DNA from: Nereocystis luetkeana | Taxonomy: Eukaryota > Sar > Phaeophyceae > Laminariales > Laminariaceae | Assembly (NCBI GenBank): GCA_031213475.1 | Contig: JARUPZ010000026.1 | Coordinates: forward strand, 5,011,567 to 5,075,566 | DNA length: 64,000 nt | Reading direction: 5' to 3' | Shown here: in pieces, positions 51,652-61,384 of the stretch | Layout of the letters: the number at the start of each line of letters is the position of its first letter | How positions within the stretch are numbered: the first letter of the stretch is position 1 | Notes under the pieces: model-generated | Databases searched by the model: none | What the model saw: the letters and a program-made list of their open reading frames with translations, nothing else | What the model was told of the DNA's origin: nothing | Made by a program: the position numbers and the translations under genes

Positions 51652-52565
51652 CACTAAGAAGCCCACCCCCCCCCCCCCCTCCGCCAGTCAGAGAAATTTC
51701 GGCCCAAAAAAATGCTACCCCTGATTGAAACCCTTACTGCACTACGAGTCCGAATGACCTGTAAAGCGCAAATGGTAGGGCTGGGGGCACTCACTGGCTG
51801 GCTCAGTCGGTAGCGAAGATACTGTCGTGAAGATCTATCAGTATACTGGACTGCAGCAGTGTACTGTCTCTCCTCTCTCCTCCGGAAACGCGTTCGTGGG
51901 GTTTCGTAGTGTAGTGTGACGTGTTTCTTGGGCGTACGTGAGATGAAAATATAGTGGCGAATATACTGCCCGGGTCCGTCAGTAGATTACACTGCTGGCA
52001 GTAGATGACTACGGCCAATACATACTGTGGCAGTGCCTTCATATCTAACAAATGGTGCTCCAACGATACGGCATGTCTCATCGGGTAGAGTTTTCTCGGG
52101 TGTGGAGCCCCGGGGCGATCGGAAATGTTTTGGGCCAACAAATGCCACCCCTCATTGAAACCCCCACGGATATTGTAGCTCGTGTCAAGGCGAGTGTGCT
52201 CCTCTCCTGTACCCAATGTGTTTTCGGTTATTTGCCACCACCAGACGCTTTTTTTTGTTCGGGCGATGCTTCGGTCTGTGTGATGTTTTTTGTTTTTCAC
52301 ATTCCTACGTCGTTCTGATGATGTTGGTTTGTTTTCCGGCGGCACCAACGCTTTCTGCCGGTGCTTGCTTGGTGCACGCGACGTTGTTTATCGCTGCAAC
52401 CCGTGATGATGACCTTGTTGGTTACTGTCCAGTACCGAACAACCCTCCCTCCACCTCGCTGACGGTGGTTTTGTCCACGATGTGGGGCATCGCTGTATCC
52501 CAGTATGAATATGTCCGTGTGCTGCTGCTTGCCACCGCCTTCGGCTGCCTTGCTTGCCTGCCTAG

Positions 52566-52633
52566 GTGCCGTGGTGCTTCATCGTGATATCAGGCCGGAC
52601 AACGTGGGGATCGGTCGAGGAGGCGTTGTTAAG
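52566..52633 (+). CDS. Kinase exon 4: catalytic loop
   Basis: Completes Gly and reads AVVLHRDIRPDNVGIGRGGV then VK. HRDIRPDN is the catalytic loop: Asp is the base, Asn binds metal, and Arg stands where Lys is usual (HRDLKPEN). Ends GTTAAG|GTGCTT in phase 0, immediately before DFG. Flanked downstream by a long (GTA)n tract. The 68-bp exon is confirmed by phase on both sides. Confidence 0.9.
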
Positions 52634-52659
52634 GTGCTTGTGCTAGTGGGGGGGGGGGT

Positions 52660-52693
52660 TGTGGTAGTATTAATAGTGGTAGTAGTAGTGGTG

Positions 52694-52784
<91 letters not shown>

Positions 52785-52789
52785 TAGTG

Positions 52790-52872
<83 letters not shown>

Positions 52873-52876
52873 TGGG
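52660..52876 (+). repeat. (GTA/GTG)n microsatellite
   Basis: About 70 consecutive GTA or GTG triplets. In one frame this translates as an all-valine artefact. Confidence 0.95.
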
Positions 52877-52961
52877 GTGGTTGGTGGGGGATAGTGGTGG
52901 CGGTGGTAATAGCGGTGGTGGTGGCGGTTCTATCAGAGTAGTGGTAGTAGCAGTTCTATAA

Positions 52962-53070
52962 TATTACGGGGGGCCATAGTTAATGGGACCAAATATTGTT
53001 AGTAAAATGGTTAAATATATACCAGGTAGGTTTTTATGCATACCATAGGTCCTATTAACTATGGTCCCCG
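52962..53070 (-). mobile_element. MITE, family A, carrying CCAGGTA, in the kinase intron
   Basis: ATATATA-CCAGGTA-GGTTTTTATG where 49973 reads ATATATAGGTTTTTATG. Read in family orientation this is CCTA-CCTGGTA, the same site as 36337, 38533 and 60329 but with the other central base. The right end is cut short at CCCCG. Confidence 0.9.
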
Positions 53071-53177
53071 TTTTTTCGTTTTTTTCGGTTTTTCGTTTTT
53101 TTTTTTCGGTTACATTTCGGTTTCATTTCGGTTCCCATTCGGTTTCGTTTTCGGTTTTATACTCTCGTTTTTTTCAG

Positions 53178-53266
53178 ATATTTGACTTCGGGCTGTCTAA
53201 GGCGCTGAGCGTTGGCTTCAACGGCAGGCTCTTCTGCCCAATGGTCGGAGAGGCGGGAAGCCTGAG
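53178..53266 (+). CDS. Kinase exon 5: DFG and activation segment
   Basis: IFDFGLSKALSVGFNGRLF then CPMVGEAGSLR. DFG (metal-binding Asp) is intact and followed by the GLSK typical of TKL kinases. Starts in phase 0. Ends AGCCTGAG|GTAAGA with two bases, completed to Arg by the next exon. Confidence 0.9.
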
Positions 53267-53949
53267 GTAAGACGTACCGTTACACCCGGCGGACAAATCA
53301 TGATCTGGTCGTGATCTGTTTGACCTAGATCGTACCCATCAGCGGCTTGGGACACATGCATGCACGGGGTAGATCGTGCCTATGGTGTCATGCGATAACC
53401 GAAAACGGCGTGATCAAACTGCGGAAACAAAACGCGAGATCGCGAGTGATACTGGTCGCTTTTTCCTGCCAAAATCGTCAATTCCACTCGGTAGACTACG
53501 CGCTGTACACCAATTTCTTTCAGAGACAATGGCCAATTCTCGCTCAAGAATGGTCACTCTGGCCCAAAATATCGGGGTTGTTTTCATTGAATATGATTAT
53601 ACAAAATATGTTTATAGTCAGGGACAATGTATTGCTATCAATAGACTCTTCTTCCAGTAGACCACTTTCATCCCAGGGACAATGCATTGCTAGACTCTTG
53701 ATACGACGGCACCGGTGTAACTTAGCCGGGGGTGGGGGGGGGGGGGGGACGATTTCTAATCGACAGATTAGGCTTACTTTGGGGCGTTATTGTTGTTGAT
53801 AATTTTGTGCCTGTTTTTGGCCTCAAGTGGCCATTTTCTGACACGTCGCAGACGTCCTACATGTTGATCGCTTGAAGAAGTGCACAGGCTCCACAGCTGG
53901 TGCCGGGTCAGAGTACGTGTGCCTACAAAGCCGGGCACACGAATGATAA

Positions 53950-54215
53950 CATGATCACCCCCCGTATGTAGATCGCTACAGCAGTACTACTTGGTTTAAC
54001 ATAAATCACTGAGATAGTTCAGACCCTCGAGGGCAGCCCCTTGGAGACTTGTATGGACGAGCTGAATGATCTGCGTCATCTGTACTGCGATCTGACCTGC
54101 CGGGCGTGCGTCCAACTCAGATAATTAAGATCGTGTACGTAGGGAAGCCCCGTGTAAACTTGAACAAATGATCTGCGTGACCTGTAGAATGATCTGACCT
54201 GTCCGCCGTGCCTAA
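53950..54215. repeat. GATC-rich repeat, direct duplicate (family E)
   Basis: GAATGATCTGCGTCATCTGT...GATCTGACCTGCCGGGCGTG recurs as AAATGATCTGCGTGACCTGT...GATCTGACCTGTCCGCCGTG about 100 bp later. Confidence 0.6.
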
Positions 54216-54245
54216 CGTCACGGTTGAACGTTAAATATGCCTCGG

Positions 54246-54450
54246 GGGGGGTGTACCCGATAGGAGAGATGTACTCGATATCATGCATGGCCGTAGTCCT
54301 ATGACCATAGACCCTCGCATCCCTACAAGGCCGGGATGGAGCATCTCGGGTTTTCACCGACCAGGCAAACATTGCTTGCACCAAGCGCGAAGCGAAACGT
54401 GAGGTGTCCGGCGAGTCGCATGAAGGGTGAGCTGCATCCTCGGGCGGGGG
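54246..54450 (-). mobile_element. Family C element
   Basis: A G run leads into GTACCCGATAGGAGAGATGT, TACTCGATATCATGCATGGC, ATGGAGCATCTCGGGTTTTC and GAAGGGTGAGCTGCATCCTC, followed by more G runs (54446-54480). Confidence 0.85.
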
Positions 54451-54552
54451 GGTGCGGGGGGGGGCGGGGGGGGGGCGGGGGGACTCACTCTCCCGCGGGA
54501 CGTAGCCGTGCGTATTACTGCCTAGCAATTACCGCCAGTGCTTACGAATAAT

Positions 54553-54765
54553 GTATATCACTATCACACGTGTGATAGGATAACACCCCACCCCCCCGGA
54601 CGAATCTCGAAGTGCAACGACGAGAGCGAAAACGCCTACATACCTGCGTCTATGCATGTTTTTCGTTGTGTGTACCCTTCTGGCCCTTGAGGCATGTTTT
54701 TGAGAACATCGACTCCGAAATCGATCTTGAGGGGTGTGGGGTGTGGTGTACTGCGTGGCATTAAC
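54553..54765. mobile_element. TIR element, family D
   Basis: TCACACGTGTGATAGGATAA and CCCCCCCGGACGAATCTCGA face ACTCCGAAATCGATCTTGAG and GGGTGTGGGGTGTGG. Confidence 0.6.
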
Positions 54766-55243
54766 AGTATACGATGGATGAGCCGTTTCAGGCACGTGAG
54801 AGAGAAAGTATATGGAAACAGCATGACGATTACTGTGACGGACATGTAGACGTATTCGTAAGAATGCACGTCATGACCCCCCCCCCTCCGTACGTAGACC
54901 GATTTTGAAAGCCTGATTTTATCCACAGCCGGGAGGGCGCCGATGCAGAAGAGGCTGCTTGGCTGGTGTTTCGGAAGTATGTCGTCGAGAGCTCTCCTCT
55001 GACGATCCGGTCGGTTTTGGCAGCCTCTCGGTTGTGAAGCAATGGAGCTTTGCGAATCGGTCGAGGGGGGGGGTGTGATGACCCGCCTCCTTCAAGGCAG
55101 CCGATTCTAGGACGCGAGAGAGAAACAACGACGAATACAAACGAGTACGGCGATTACAGCACATGATACGGATCCGGCCTGGGCTGTGGGTTTGGTCGAG
55201 CGTCCCGGACTGCAACGCGAGACGTTTCGCAACGCGCTCGACG

Positions 55244-55352
55244 TAGTACGGGGGGCCATAGTTAACAGGACCTATGATGCACACAAAAACCTATATATTT
55301 TCATATTTTTGCCAACAATATTTGGTCCTATTTACTATGGTCCCCTCGTGAT
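55244..55352 (+). mobile_element. MITE, family A
   Basis: TAGTACGGGGGGCCATAGTT / TACTATGGTCCCCTCGTGAT. Confidence 0.85.
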
Positions 55353-55397
55353 CGTACGTACGTACGGGCGTACCTGGTGTTGTGCTGTTCGTGCTGT

Positions 55398-55662
55398 GGC
55401 CACACCGGAATGATTAATAAAACCTCCTTGGCGCACGTTCATTTCGTATGCAAGTCCGCCGCACAAGCGGGATCTTTGTAGGATGCGGCTCATCCTTCGT
55501 GTGACTCGCGGAACAACTCACGTTTTTCGCTTCGCGCTTGGTGCAAGCAATGTCTGTCTGGTCGGTGAAAACCCGACGTGCTCTGTCCCGGCATTGTAGG
55601 GATGCGAGGGTCCTATGGTCATACGACTACGGCAATGCATGAGATCGAGTACCCCCCCCCAC
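55398..55662 (+). mobile_element. Family C element
   Basis: GTGGCCACACCGGAATGATT, ATGCAAGTCCGCCGCACAAG, GGTGAAAACCCGACGTGCTC and GGCAATGCATGAGATCGAGT, then a C run. Confidence 0.85.
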
Positions 55663-55725
55663 CTGCCCCAGGCGGCGGAACAGGAAGAATATAAACTGTA
55701 GGATTAGCGAAACTTTTTAAAGTAC

Positions 55726-55834
55726 TATTACGGGGGACCATAGTTAATAGGACCTATGATGCACACAAAAACCTATATATTTACCTATTTTTACCAACAA
55801 TATTTGGTCCTATTTACTATGGTCCCCCGTCATA
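55726..55834 (+). mobile_element. MITE, family A
   Basis: TATTACGGGGGACCATAGTT / TTACTATGGTCCCCCGTCAT. Near-identical to the 55244 copy in the interior (both have GATGCACACAAAAACC), so one may derive from the other. Confidence 0.9.
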
Positions 55835-56212
55835 TATGGAAACAACGTAACGAGCGCCCAATTGCTGGAGTTGTCTCTATTAGGAGCAGGAACGGCGCTC
55901 CGTCTCGAAAGGGATGCGTGATCAATGGGCAAATGACTAAGACCGAGCAACAAAAGCAAATGAATCCGCCCCCTCCCCCCCCCCTCCCCTCCCGCCTTCT
56001 CTGATCTCTTTCTTTGAAGGTATGCCTCCTTATGCCTCCGACACCGATACTACTGAAAAGCTTTCCCTACACTAACATCACATACTATTTGGTCCCAAAA
56101 AAGGTATTTTTGGTCCCACAAAAGGTATTTTGTTCCCAAAAATGTGGGTGCAAATCCTCATGTACTATCGTTGATATGTATTCATGTTTCTCCCCCTGAC
56201 CCCTCTTTGAAG

Positions 56213-56357
56213 GTATGCCGCCCCAGAGGTTTCAATGGGGTTGCCACACGGGGGGAAGGCGGACGTCTACAGCTGGGCTCTGTTGGCGTGGTCTGTCGTG
56301 GCTGTCCGAGAGCCTTACGAGGGGGTGGGCCGAAGCGTCTTCTACGACAGGGTGGTG
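56213..56357 (+). CDS. Kinase exon 6: APE, helices F and G
   Basis: Completes Arg and reads YAAPEVSMGLPHGGKADVYS, then WALLAWSVVAVREPYEGVGR and SVFYDRVV. APE stabilises the C-lobe, DVYSWALL is helix F (invariant Asp), and EPYEG is the usual TKL PYxG phrase. Ends in phase 0 at GTGGTG|GTGAGT. After the donor comes a (GGT)n microsatellite. Confidence 0.9.
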
Positions 56358-56980
56358 GTGAGTTCGTCCTGCGAGCGGAGATGGGGGGAGCTATGTTGCT
56401 GGTGGTGGTAGCGGTGGTGGTGGTGGGGGTGGGGGTGGTGGGGGTGGTGGTGGTGGTGGTGGTGGTGGCGGTGGCGGTGGTGGTGGCGGTGGTGGTGGTA
56501 GTAGTGGTAGTGGGTGGTGGTGGGGGTGGTGGGGGTCGGGGGTCAACGGGAGGGGGGGGGGGGTGTACTCATGCCATCCATGAGTACCCCATGTAGATTG
56601 TGGCTATGTAGGTGGTGGTGGTGGTGGTGGAGGGGGGGGGGGGGGATGGAGGAGGGTGTTGCACTCGCTTTTGTTTGCTTTTTTTTAATGCTCCGGCCAG
56701 AGTAGTATGAGTAGCGCCCGCCGCTCAACATGATGCGTTGTGTCATGATTTATTGACATCATTTTTGTTCTTGCTGAACACTTTTTTACGTGAGGCGTGA
56801 GGGCCTCAGTTTATCGTCGGCTTGTTTTCTAGCTCGTGGGCGCGTACCACTGTAGCCTATCCTCGTACATCATGATTTCGTTGATTGCTATCCTGGGGAG
56901 GACTGGCAGATGGCCGACGGCCCGATTTTCGTTTGCAGCGCTTTATTTTTGTATCCTGGGTATATTCACAGCGCGGAGTA

Positions 56981-57051
56981 CGCGCCAGGCTTGTGTCCGA
57001 TCAGACACGCGCTGATTGTACGAACGATATTTCGGACACAAGCCTGGCGCG
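56981..57051. repeat. Perfect 20-bp inverted repeat (hairpin)
   Basis: CGCGCCAGGCTTGTGTCCGA (56981-57000) and its exact reverse complement at 57032-57051, separated by 31 bases. No family relation to the MITEs was seen. Confidence 0.9.
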
Positions 57052-57864
57052 TGGCGAGAGGGCTATCTCGCCTGCTTAGTATCGATAGGTTCTCGGGGTG
57101 TCGTCGGTCTTTTCCTTTCCCAGTGGGCAAGGTTTGCCGTGCACCGCAGACGGCAACAGCTCGGCGGTCTTGCGGAGTAGGACCTCGCAAGAGTTGCCGA
57201 CCAGCGCAATGGAAGTCGCTGATGTTTGTCGCAGGCGTATTGGGCAGTTTGCCCCCGGGGCGAGTGCTTGGTGCAGCGCAGGTATATTCCCAGCCACTGC
57301 TGCAGTCGACCCGGTGGCCGCACAGGCTTTGTGTATGTAAATGGTCCGACACTCAAACGAAACAGGATCGAGCGCTCCGACTTTTGAGTCCGATCACGAC
57401 TCTCATGGGACGCCCGTCGAAAAGCGTGGCAGTCTTTTGACGACAGTGGGCAGGGGGGGAAACAGGTGGTGTCGGAGGTCCGGCACGTGCCGTAGCATCT
57501 TAGAAAGCGAGGTAGACATCCTTGGTGACGCATCGGTCCGTGACCACGGCAGTGTCTGGTGTTGGTACGTGCGTGCACACGTTTTTTGTTTTTTCCTGTG
57601 CCCACCTGTGTTGCTTGGCGTTTTTCCTTCGCATGAATGGTTTTCTTATCGGCCTGGTGCGGCTTGCGTCGAGAACTCGACTTCTTTGCCAGCTGGGATG
57701 GAAAAATTGACTCAATGTTCGCGGGGGTTTTGCGGGGATTTGGGTAGGCGTCGGTTCAACCTCGAGGGGTTTCCCCTCTCTCCTCCCCCCCCCCCTCCTC
57801 CCTTCACCCGTGACCCGCAATGTCATTATTGTTTGCTCTCCGGCTATATGTCCGGCTCAAAATT

Positions 57865-58113
57865 CGATCCCTCCTCGTAGCGAGCAGGAAGAAGCGAATG
57901 TCGAGCAGCCAGCCGGCAAGAACTTGATCTTGATCCTTCGTAGCCAGAAGGAAGAAGCGGATATCGATCCCTCATGTGATAAGAGCAGCCAGCCAGTAAG
58001 AACTTGATCTTGATCCGTCGTAGCCAGCAGGAGGAAGCGAATGCGGATCCCTCATGTGATACGAGCAGCCAGCGGCAAGAAGCTGATCTCGATCCTTCGT
58101 AGCCGGCAGGAGG
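57865..58113 (+). repeat. Three 78-80-bp tandem units
   Basis: AAGAACTTGATCTTGATCC marks unit starts near 57918 and 57998, and AAGAAGCTGATCTCGATCC at 58076. Each is followed by (C/T)TTCGTAGCC(A/G)G(A/C)AGGA(A/G)GAAG, with part of a unit before the first. Confidence 0.9.
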
Positions 58114-58264
58114 AAGAAAACTCCTGAGAAAATCACGCAAGGAAACCATGAGATGTTTTCTCCTACTACAGTGCTACACTACGTGCATACAAGGTATACG
58201 TTAGCTTAACTATGTGTATGATATCTGCGTTGATTTTGTCTACTTTGTGACGTATCTCACACAG

Positions 58265-58372
58265 GTTGGGGGAGAGCGGCCGGCCATGGACCCGGTTTGG
58301 CCACTGGGTTTCCAAGAGTTGCTGAAGGATTGCTGGAACAGGGACCCATCACTACGCCCGGATATTGTGGAG
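58265..58372 (+). CDS. Kinase exon 7: helices G-H, CW and RP signature
   Basis: VGGERPAMDPVWPLGFQELL, then KDCWNRDPSLRPDIVE. The pattern GERPxxxxxWPxxxxxLLxDCWxxDPxxRP is the C-lobe end shared by TKL and receptor-like kinases, with the conserved Arg that pairs with the APE Glu. Phase 0 at both ends. Donor GTGGAG|GTACGG. Confidence 0.9.
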
Positions 58373-58427
58373 GTACGGCAAATGATTAGCACGCCTATAC
58401 AGCTCTCTACGCGTATCATATTACTAC

Positions 58428-58741
58428 AGTATTATAGTTCGTACAAGTATGATATTATAGTTATGACTGGAACGACGAGCGGTTTTTTAAGATGGTTTAC
58501 CTAGAACTTCGTATAAAATACGAGAGTCTTAGTATTATAGTTCGTACAAGTGATATCATAGATATTATTGGAACGACGATCGGTTCTTTAAGATGATTTA
58601 CCTAGAACTTCGTATAAAATACGAGAGTCTTATTAATAGTAATATAGTTCGTACAAGTATGATATCATAGTTATTAATGGAACGACGACCGGTTCTTTAA
58701 AATGATTTACCGAGAACTTCGTATAAAATACGAGAGTCTTT
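58428..58741 (+). repeat. Three tandem units of 100-111 bp
   Basis: Units start at 58428, 58531 and 58631, each ATAGTTCGTACAAGT...GGAACGACGA(G/T/C)CGGTT...CTTCGTATAAAATACGAGAG. Unit 3 carries TTAATA after TA where the others do not. Confidence 0.9.
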
Positions 58742-59271
58742 CAAGGTGCCAAACGGACACCAGGGGCTACGGCTTGAGCTTTGCCTGTGTCGCCAGTCGA
58801 AGGTCGTGGTCCATGTGCGAACGAACGAAACTTTATGGCGGTGACAGTGGTTGTGCTATAAAAAGGACGTCATCCGAGCTGTGTGACGAGAGGCCTGTCA
58901 ACGCCAAGTTTCCAAGCAATCTCCCTCTCCGAGAAATGTCGCACGAAGTTTTTTCAAGTTTGGCATTTCATGTAATCTACCTGATGCATCTATATATATA
59001 TATATATATAGCAAAGTAGTTTGAAGTCCGGCGGAAGTTTATTCTCAGTTTTCAGCTGTTTTTTTGTGTGTTGTTTTCGGGGTTTGTCGCTTGGACTAGA
59101 CTGCCTCATTTGTTCGGGTGTCAAAAAAAAAGGTCTTCCCATCCCACCCCTAACAGAAGCAGCCCACATTTCAGTTTCCCAAGCATGGCGGCTCACGGAA
59201 GCCCATGCAGGCAACAACGCTTTGCGGGAAATAAGACGCGCTTTACGATAGAGGTACGAGCGCATTTCCGC

Positions 59272-59381
59272 TATTACGGGGGACCATAGTTAACAGGACC
59301 TATGGTACACATAAAAACCTATATTGTTTAACCATTTTTACGAACAATATTTGGTCCTGTTAACTATGGCCCCCCGTAATA
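59272..59381 (+). mobile_element. MITE, family A
   Basis: Near-identical to the 32229 reference copy. Confidence 0.9.
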
Positions 59382-59384
59382 GAA

Positions 59385-59600
59385 CGTTTTCTGAATGACG
59401 GGGCGCCTTTACCCCAAAATCGTCGGAATAGTGCCACTATTGTTTCGAAAAACGACGTTTTCGTGTTCTTGGACCATGGGATTTTTCATCCGGGGGATGC
59501 AATATGACGTCTGCTGAAGTCAGTGTTCGGGTGAGAGGTATGGAACTCCTTAAGTGAGCAGCCTCAGAAAATCCAGGGTGAACCTCTATCGTAGAACGCC
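59385..59600 (+). repeat. Dispersed repeat, family I
   Basis: Partner of 17878-18135. The tail 59745-59830 (GGGCTCCTCGCATGACCTTA) also matches 45175-45245. Confidence 0.55.
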
Positions 59601-59994
59601 TCAGGAATGCAAACCTTTCACAACCGCCGATCTCGCACATTTGACCGTGCGCGTGAACATGAAAACAAAGCACACACACCCGCCGTAGCCTGTAGCACAC
59701 ATGACGTTTGCTACCTTCAGGCAGAGGCGCTCCATTTTTTTTTGTGGGGCTCCTCGCATGACCTTAAGGAGCTCTATACTTCTAGTAAGTTACCCAAAAA
59801 TTGAACTCAAGAAGAATCAAAGTGCAATGGTTGACGAATAATCCCATGGCCTACTGTAGTGTAATAAAAAACAAAATAATTCGAAACAAGGATTAAGGAG
59901 GCCCGTCAGTCGGAAAATATTTTGGCCGAAATGAGCTACCTCTATGGTAACACCCGTCACAAACAGCGCCACGAGCTAGCCCCCCACCCCCTAC

Positions 59995-60203
59995 ACCTGA
60001 AATTAAATCAACTCATTGAAACTGTCATCCATATGCAAGTCCGCCTCAAAAGCGGTTCTTGGTAGGATGCAGCTCACCCTTTATGCGACTTGCCAGACAT
60101 CTCACGGCGCTTGGCGCTTGGTGCAAGCAATGTCTGCCTGGTCGGTGAAAACTCCACATGCTCCGTCCCGGCATTGTAGGGATGCGAGAGTCTATGGTCA
60201 CCC
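59995..60203 (+). mobile_element. Family C element, 3'-truncated
   Basis: GAAATTAAATCAACTCATTG, ATGCAAGTCCGCCTCAAAAG, TGGTGCAAGCAATGTCTGCC and ATGCTCCGTCCCGGCATTGT. It stops after TCTATGGTCA, before the CATGCATG part, so it has no C run. Confidence 0.85.
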
Positions 60204-60328
60204 ACTAACAAAGACCTAGGCTATGAGATCTTCGAGCCGGACTTAGTCCAGCTACGGTCTACCCTACCCGTTAGAGCGTTGAAGTATTGGCCCGAATGCC
60301 TCCCAAGGGGAAAACCTTGTATCTACTG

Positions 60329-60445
60329 TATTACGGGGGACCATAGTTAATAGGACCTACGATACGCGCAAAAAACCTACCAGGTATATATTTTCATTTT
60401 TTTACTATCAAGATTTGGTTCTATTTACTATGGTCCCCCGTAATA
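60329..60445 (+). mobile_element. MITE, family A, carrying CCAGGTA
   Basis: AACCTA-CCAGGTA-TATATTTTCAT where 55244 reads AACCTATATATTTTCAT: exactly 7 bp added after TA. Confidence 0.9.
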
Positions 60446-61005
60446 GTGGTAGTACTCTCTCTCTCTGAAGTTCTATTTTAGGATTATTCTATTTTGCCCC
60501 CGCTGTCGCTGTTCACGCTTCACTCCAACAATTATTCAACCCCCCCCCCCCCCCCCCCCCCCCCCCGCCCGCCCCGGCCCCGGTGTCCTTTTCCCTCCTT
60601 TTTCGTCCTTGCTCTGCCGTTTTTAACGTTTTTTGTGGTGTTTTCTGTTTTTTTTTTCTCCTGTTTGGTGTTTTCCTGTTGGATGTTTTTTTTCGTTTTT
60701 CGTTTCTGATTTGTTGTGACGTCATTTCGTTTTGTTTATTACGCATGTTATGCTCGTTTTGATTTCATACGATTTTTTGTGTGTCTGTTTTCGTTATCGT
60801 GGTTGTGTGTGTTTCTTTTGTGTGTCTGTTCTTGTGGGGGGTTTCTTTTTGCCCCGTGTGTGTGTTCGTTTTTGTGTATTTTCGTTCGTTTTTTGTGTTT
60901 GTTTTGTCCGTGTGTTCGCTTGTTTGTGTTTGATTGCGCATTGGTTGTTTGGATTGTCACGTTTTGTGTGTGTGTGTGTGTTTTTTCGGGACTCCGGCGG
61001 CGCAG

Positions 61006-61053
61006 GTAGCGGCCCGCATGAGGGCAGTGCTAGAGAGCATGCACAAATCATGA
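61006..61053 (+). CDS. Kinase exon 8: helix I and C-terminus
   Basis: VAARMRAVLESMHKS and TGA. It continues exon 7 in phase 0 (RPDIVE-VAARMRAVLESM), which is a good helix I for a kinase end. The acceptor GCGCAG|GTAGCG lies after a long T/G-rich tract. The exon is very short and rests on phase, helix pattern and acceptor only, so a different terminal exon remains possible. If right, the protein ends directly after the kinase domain. Confidence 0.6.
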   Translation, partial: VAARMRAVLESMHKS

Positions 61054-61384
61054 CAAACATTGTCTTCCTTCCTTCCTTCCTTCCTTCCTTCCGTCGTTCC
61101 TTTCAGTAGCTAGGGATGGAGGTGGATGGGAGAAAAGGAGGGTGGGCGGGGGGGGGGGGGGGGGGGTGGATCCCGATACAAGGGGGTCAATTATCCCTCA
61201 ATCCGTAGCATTGCACACACGAAGACATTCCACTTGGAATTTGAGTGGACTCATTTTTGCAGTGGTACAAACAAGGGTTACTTGAGCCTGTTAGGGTTGC
61301 AGGGTACATGCACCTAAACTTGGCTCTATTTCCAAGTGTTTAGTCGACACAACGGAGTGCAGTCCTAAAAGAGTTGAGAACCCT
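61054..61384. other. Downstream flank of the kinase gene
   Basis: (CTTC)n at 61066-61092, G run at 61149-61166, and a family-B half (CAACGGAGTGCAGTCCTAAA) near 61350. I saw no clear polyadenylation signal. Confidence 0.4.

Larger units (their letters stand above)
48671..52565 (+). other. Kinase intron (3895 bp) filled with repeats
   Basis: Contains family H at 49437-49720 and 50094-50265, nested family-A MITEs at 49944-50099, an 821-bp TIR element at 50387-51207, family-G MITEs at 51282 and 51467, and MITE B at 51565-51651. A C run lies at 51666-51679 and a tRNA A-box-like TGGCTCAGTCGGTAG near 51802. Acceptor CTGCCTAG|GTGCCG at 52565. Confidence 0.7.
52634..53177 (+). other. Kinase intron (544 bp) with trinucleotide microsatellite and MITE
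   Basis: 52660-52876 is almost pure GTA/GTG repeats. A family-A MITE is at 52962-53070. The acceptor follows a strongly T-rich tract with CGGTTT words, TTTTTTCAG|ATA. Confidence 0.85.
53267..56212 (+). other. Kinase intron (2946 bp)
   Basis: Holds a GATC-rich stretch (53950-54215), family C at 54246-54450 and 55398-55662, a family-D element at 54553-54765, family-A MITEs at 55244 and 55726, and a duplicate of the acceptor phrase at 56005-56035. True acceptor TCTTTGAAG|GTATGCC at 56212. Confidence 0.75.
56358..58264 (+). other. Kinase intron (1907 bp)
   Basis: (GGT)n at 56395-56560 and G runs at 56552 and 56632-56643. Then a GC-rich part with a perfect hairpin (56981-57051) and three 78-80-bp tandem repeats ending at 58113. 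The acceptor CTCACACAG|GTTGGG at 58264 follows a T-rich stretch. Confidence 0.75.
58373..61005 (+). other. Kinase intron (2633 bp)
   Basis: Three 100-111-bp tandem units at 58428-58741, (TA)n at 58990-59010, MITE A at 59272-59381 and 60329-60445, family I at 59385-59600, and family C at 59995-60203. A 27-C tract lies at 60541-60566, then 400 bases of T/G-rich sequence leading to GGCGCAG|GTAGCG. Confidence 0.6.

Noticed and set aside
51795-51850. tRNA gene from the A-box-like TGGCTCAGTCGGTAG
   Set aside because: No T-arm or B-box within tRNA distance.
52505-52894. 129-codon plus frame ending in more than 80 valines
   Set aside because: It is the kinase exon 4 read through its donor into a (GTA/GTG) microsatellite. 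The GTGCTT donor restores phase with the DFG exon.
44301-61053. Kinase read as a pseudogene because of very long introns and repeats
   Set aside because: All joins keep phase, no stop falls in any exon, and all catalytic residues are present, so it is treated as a likely live gene.
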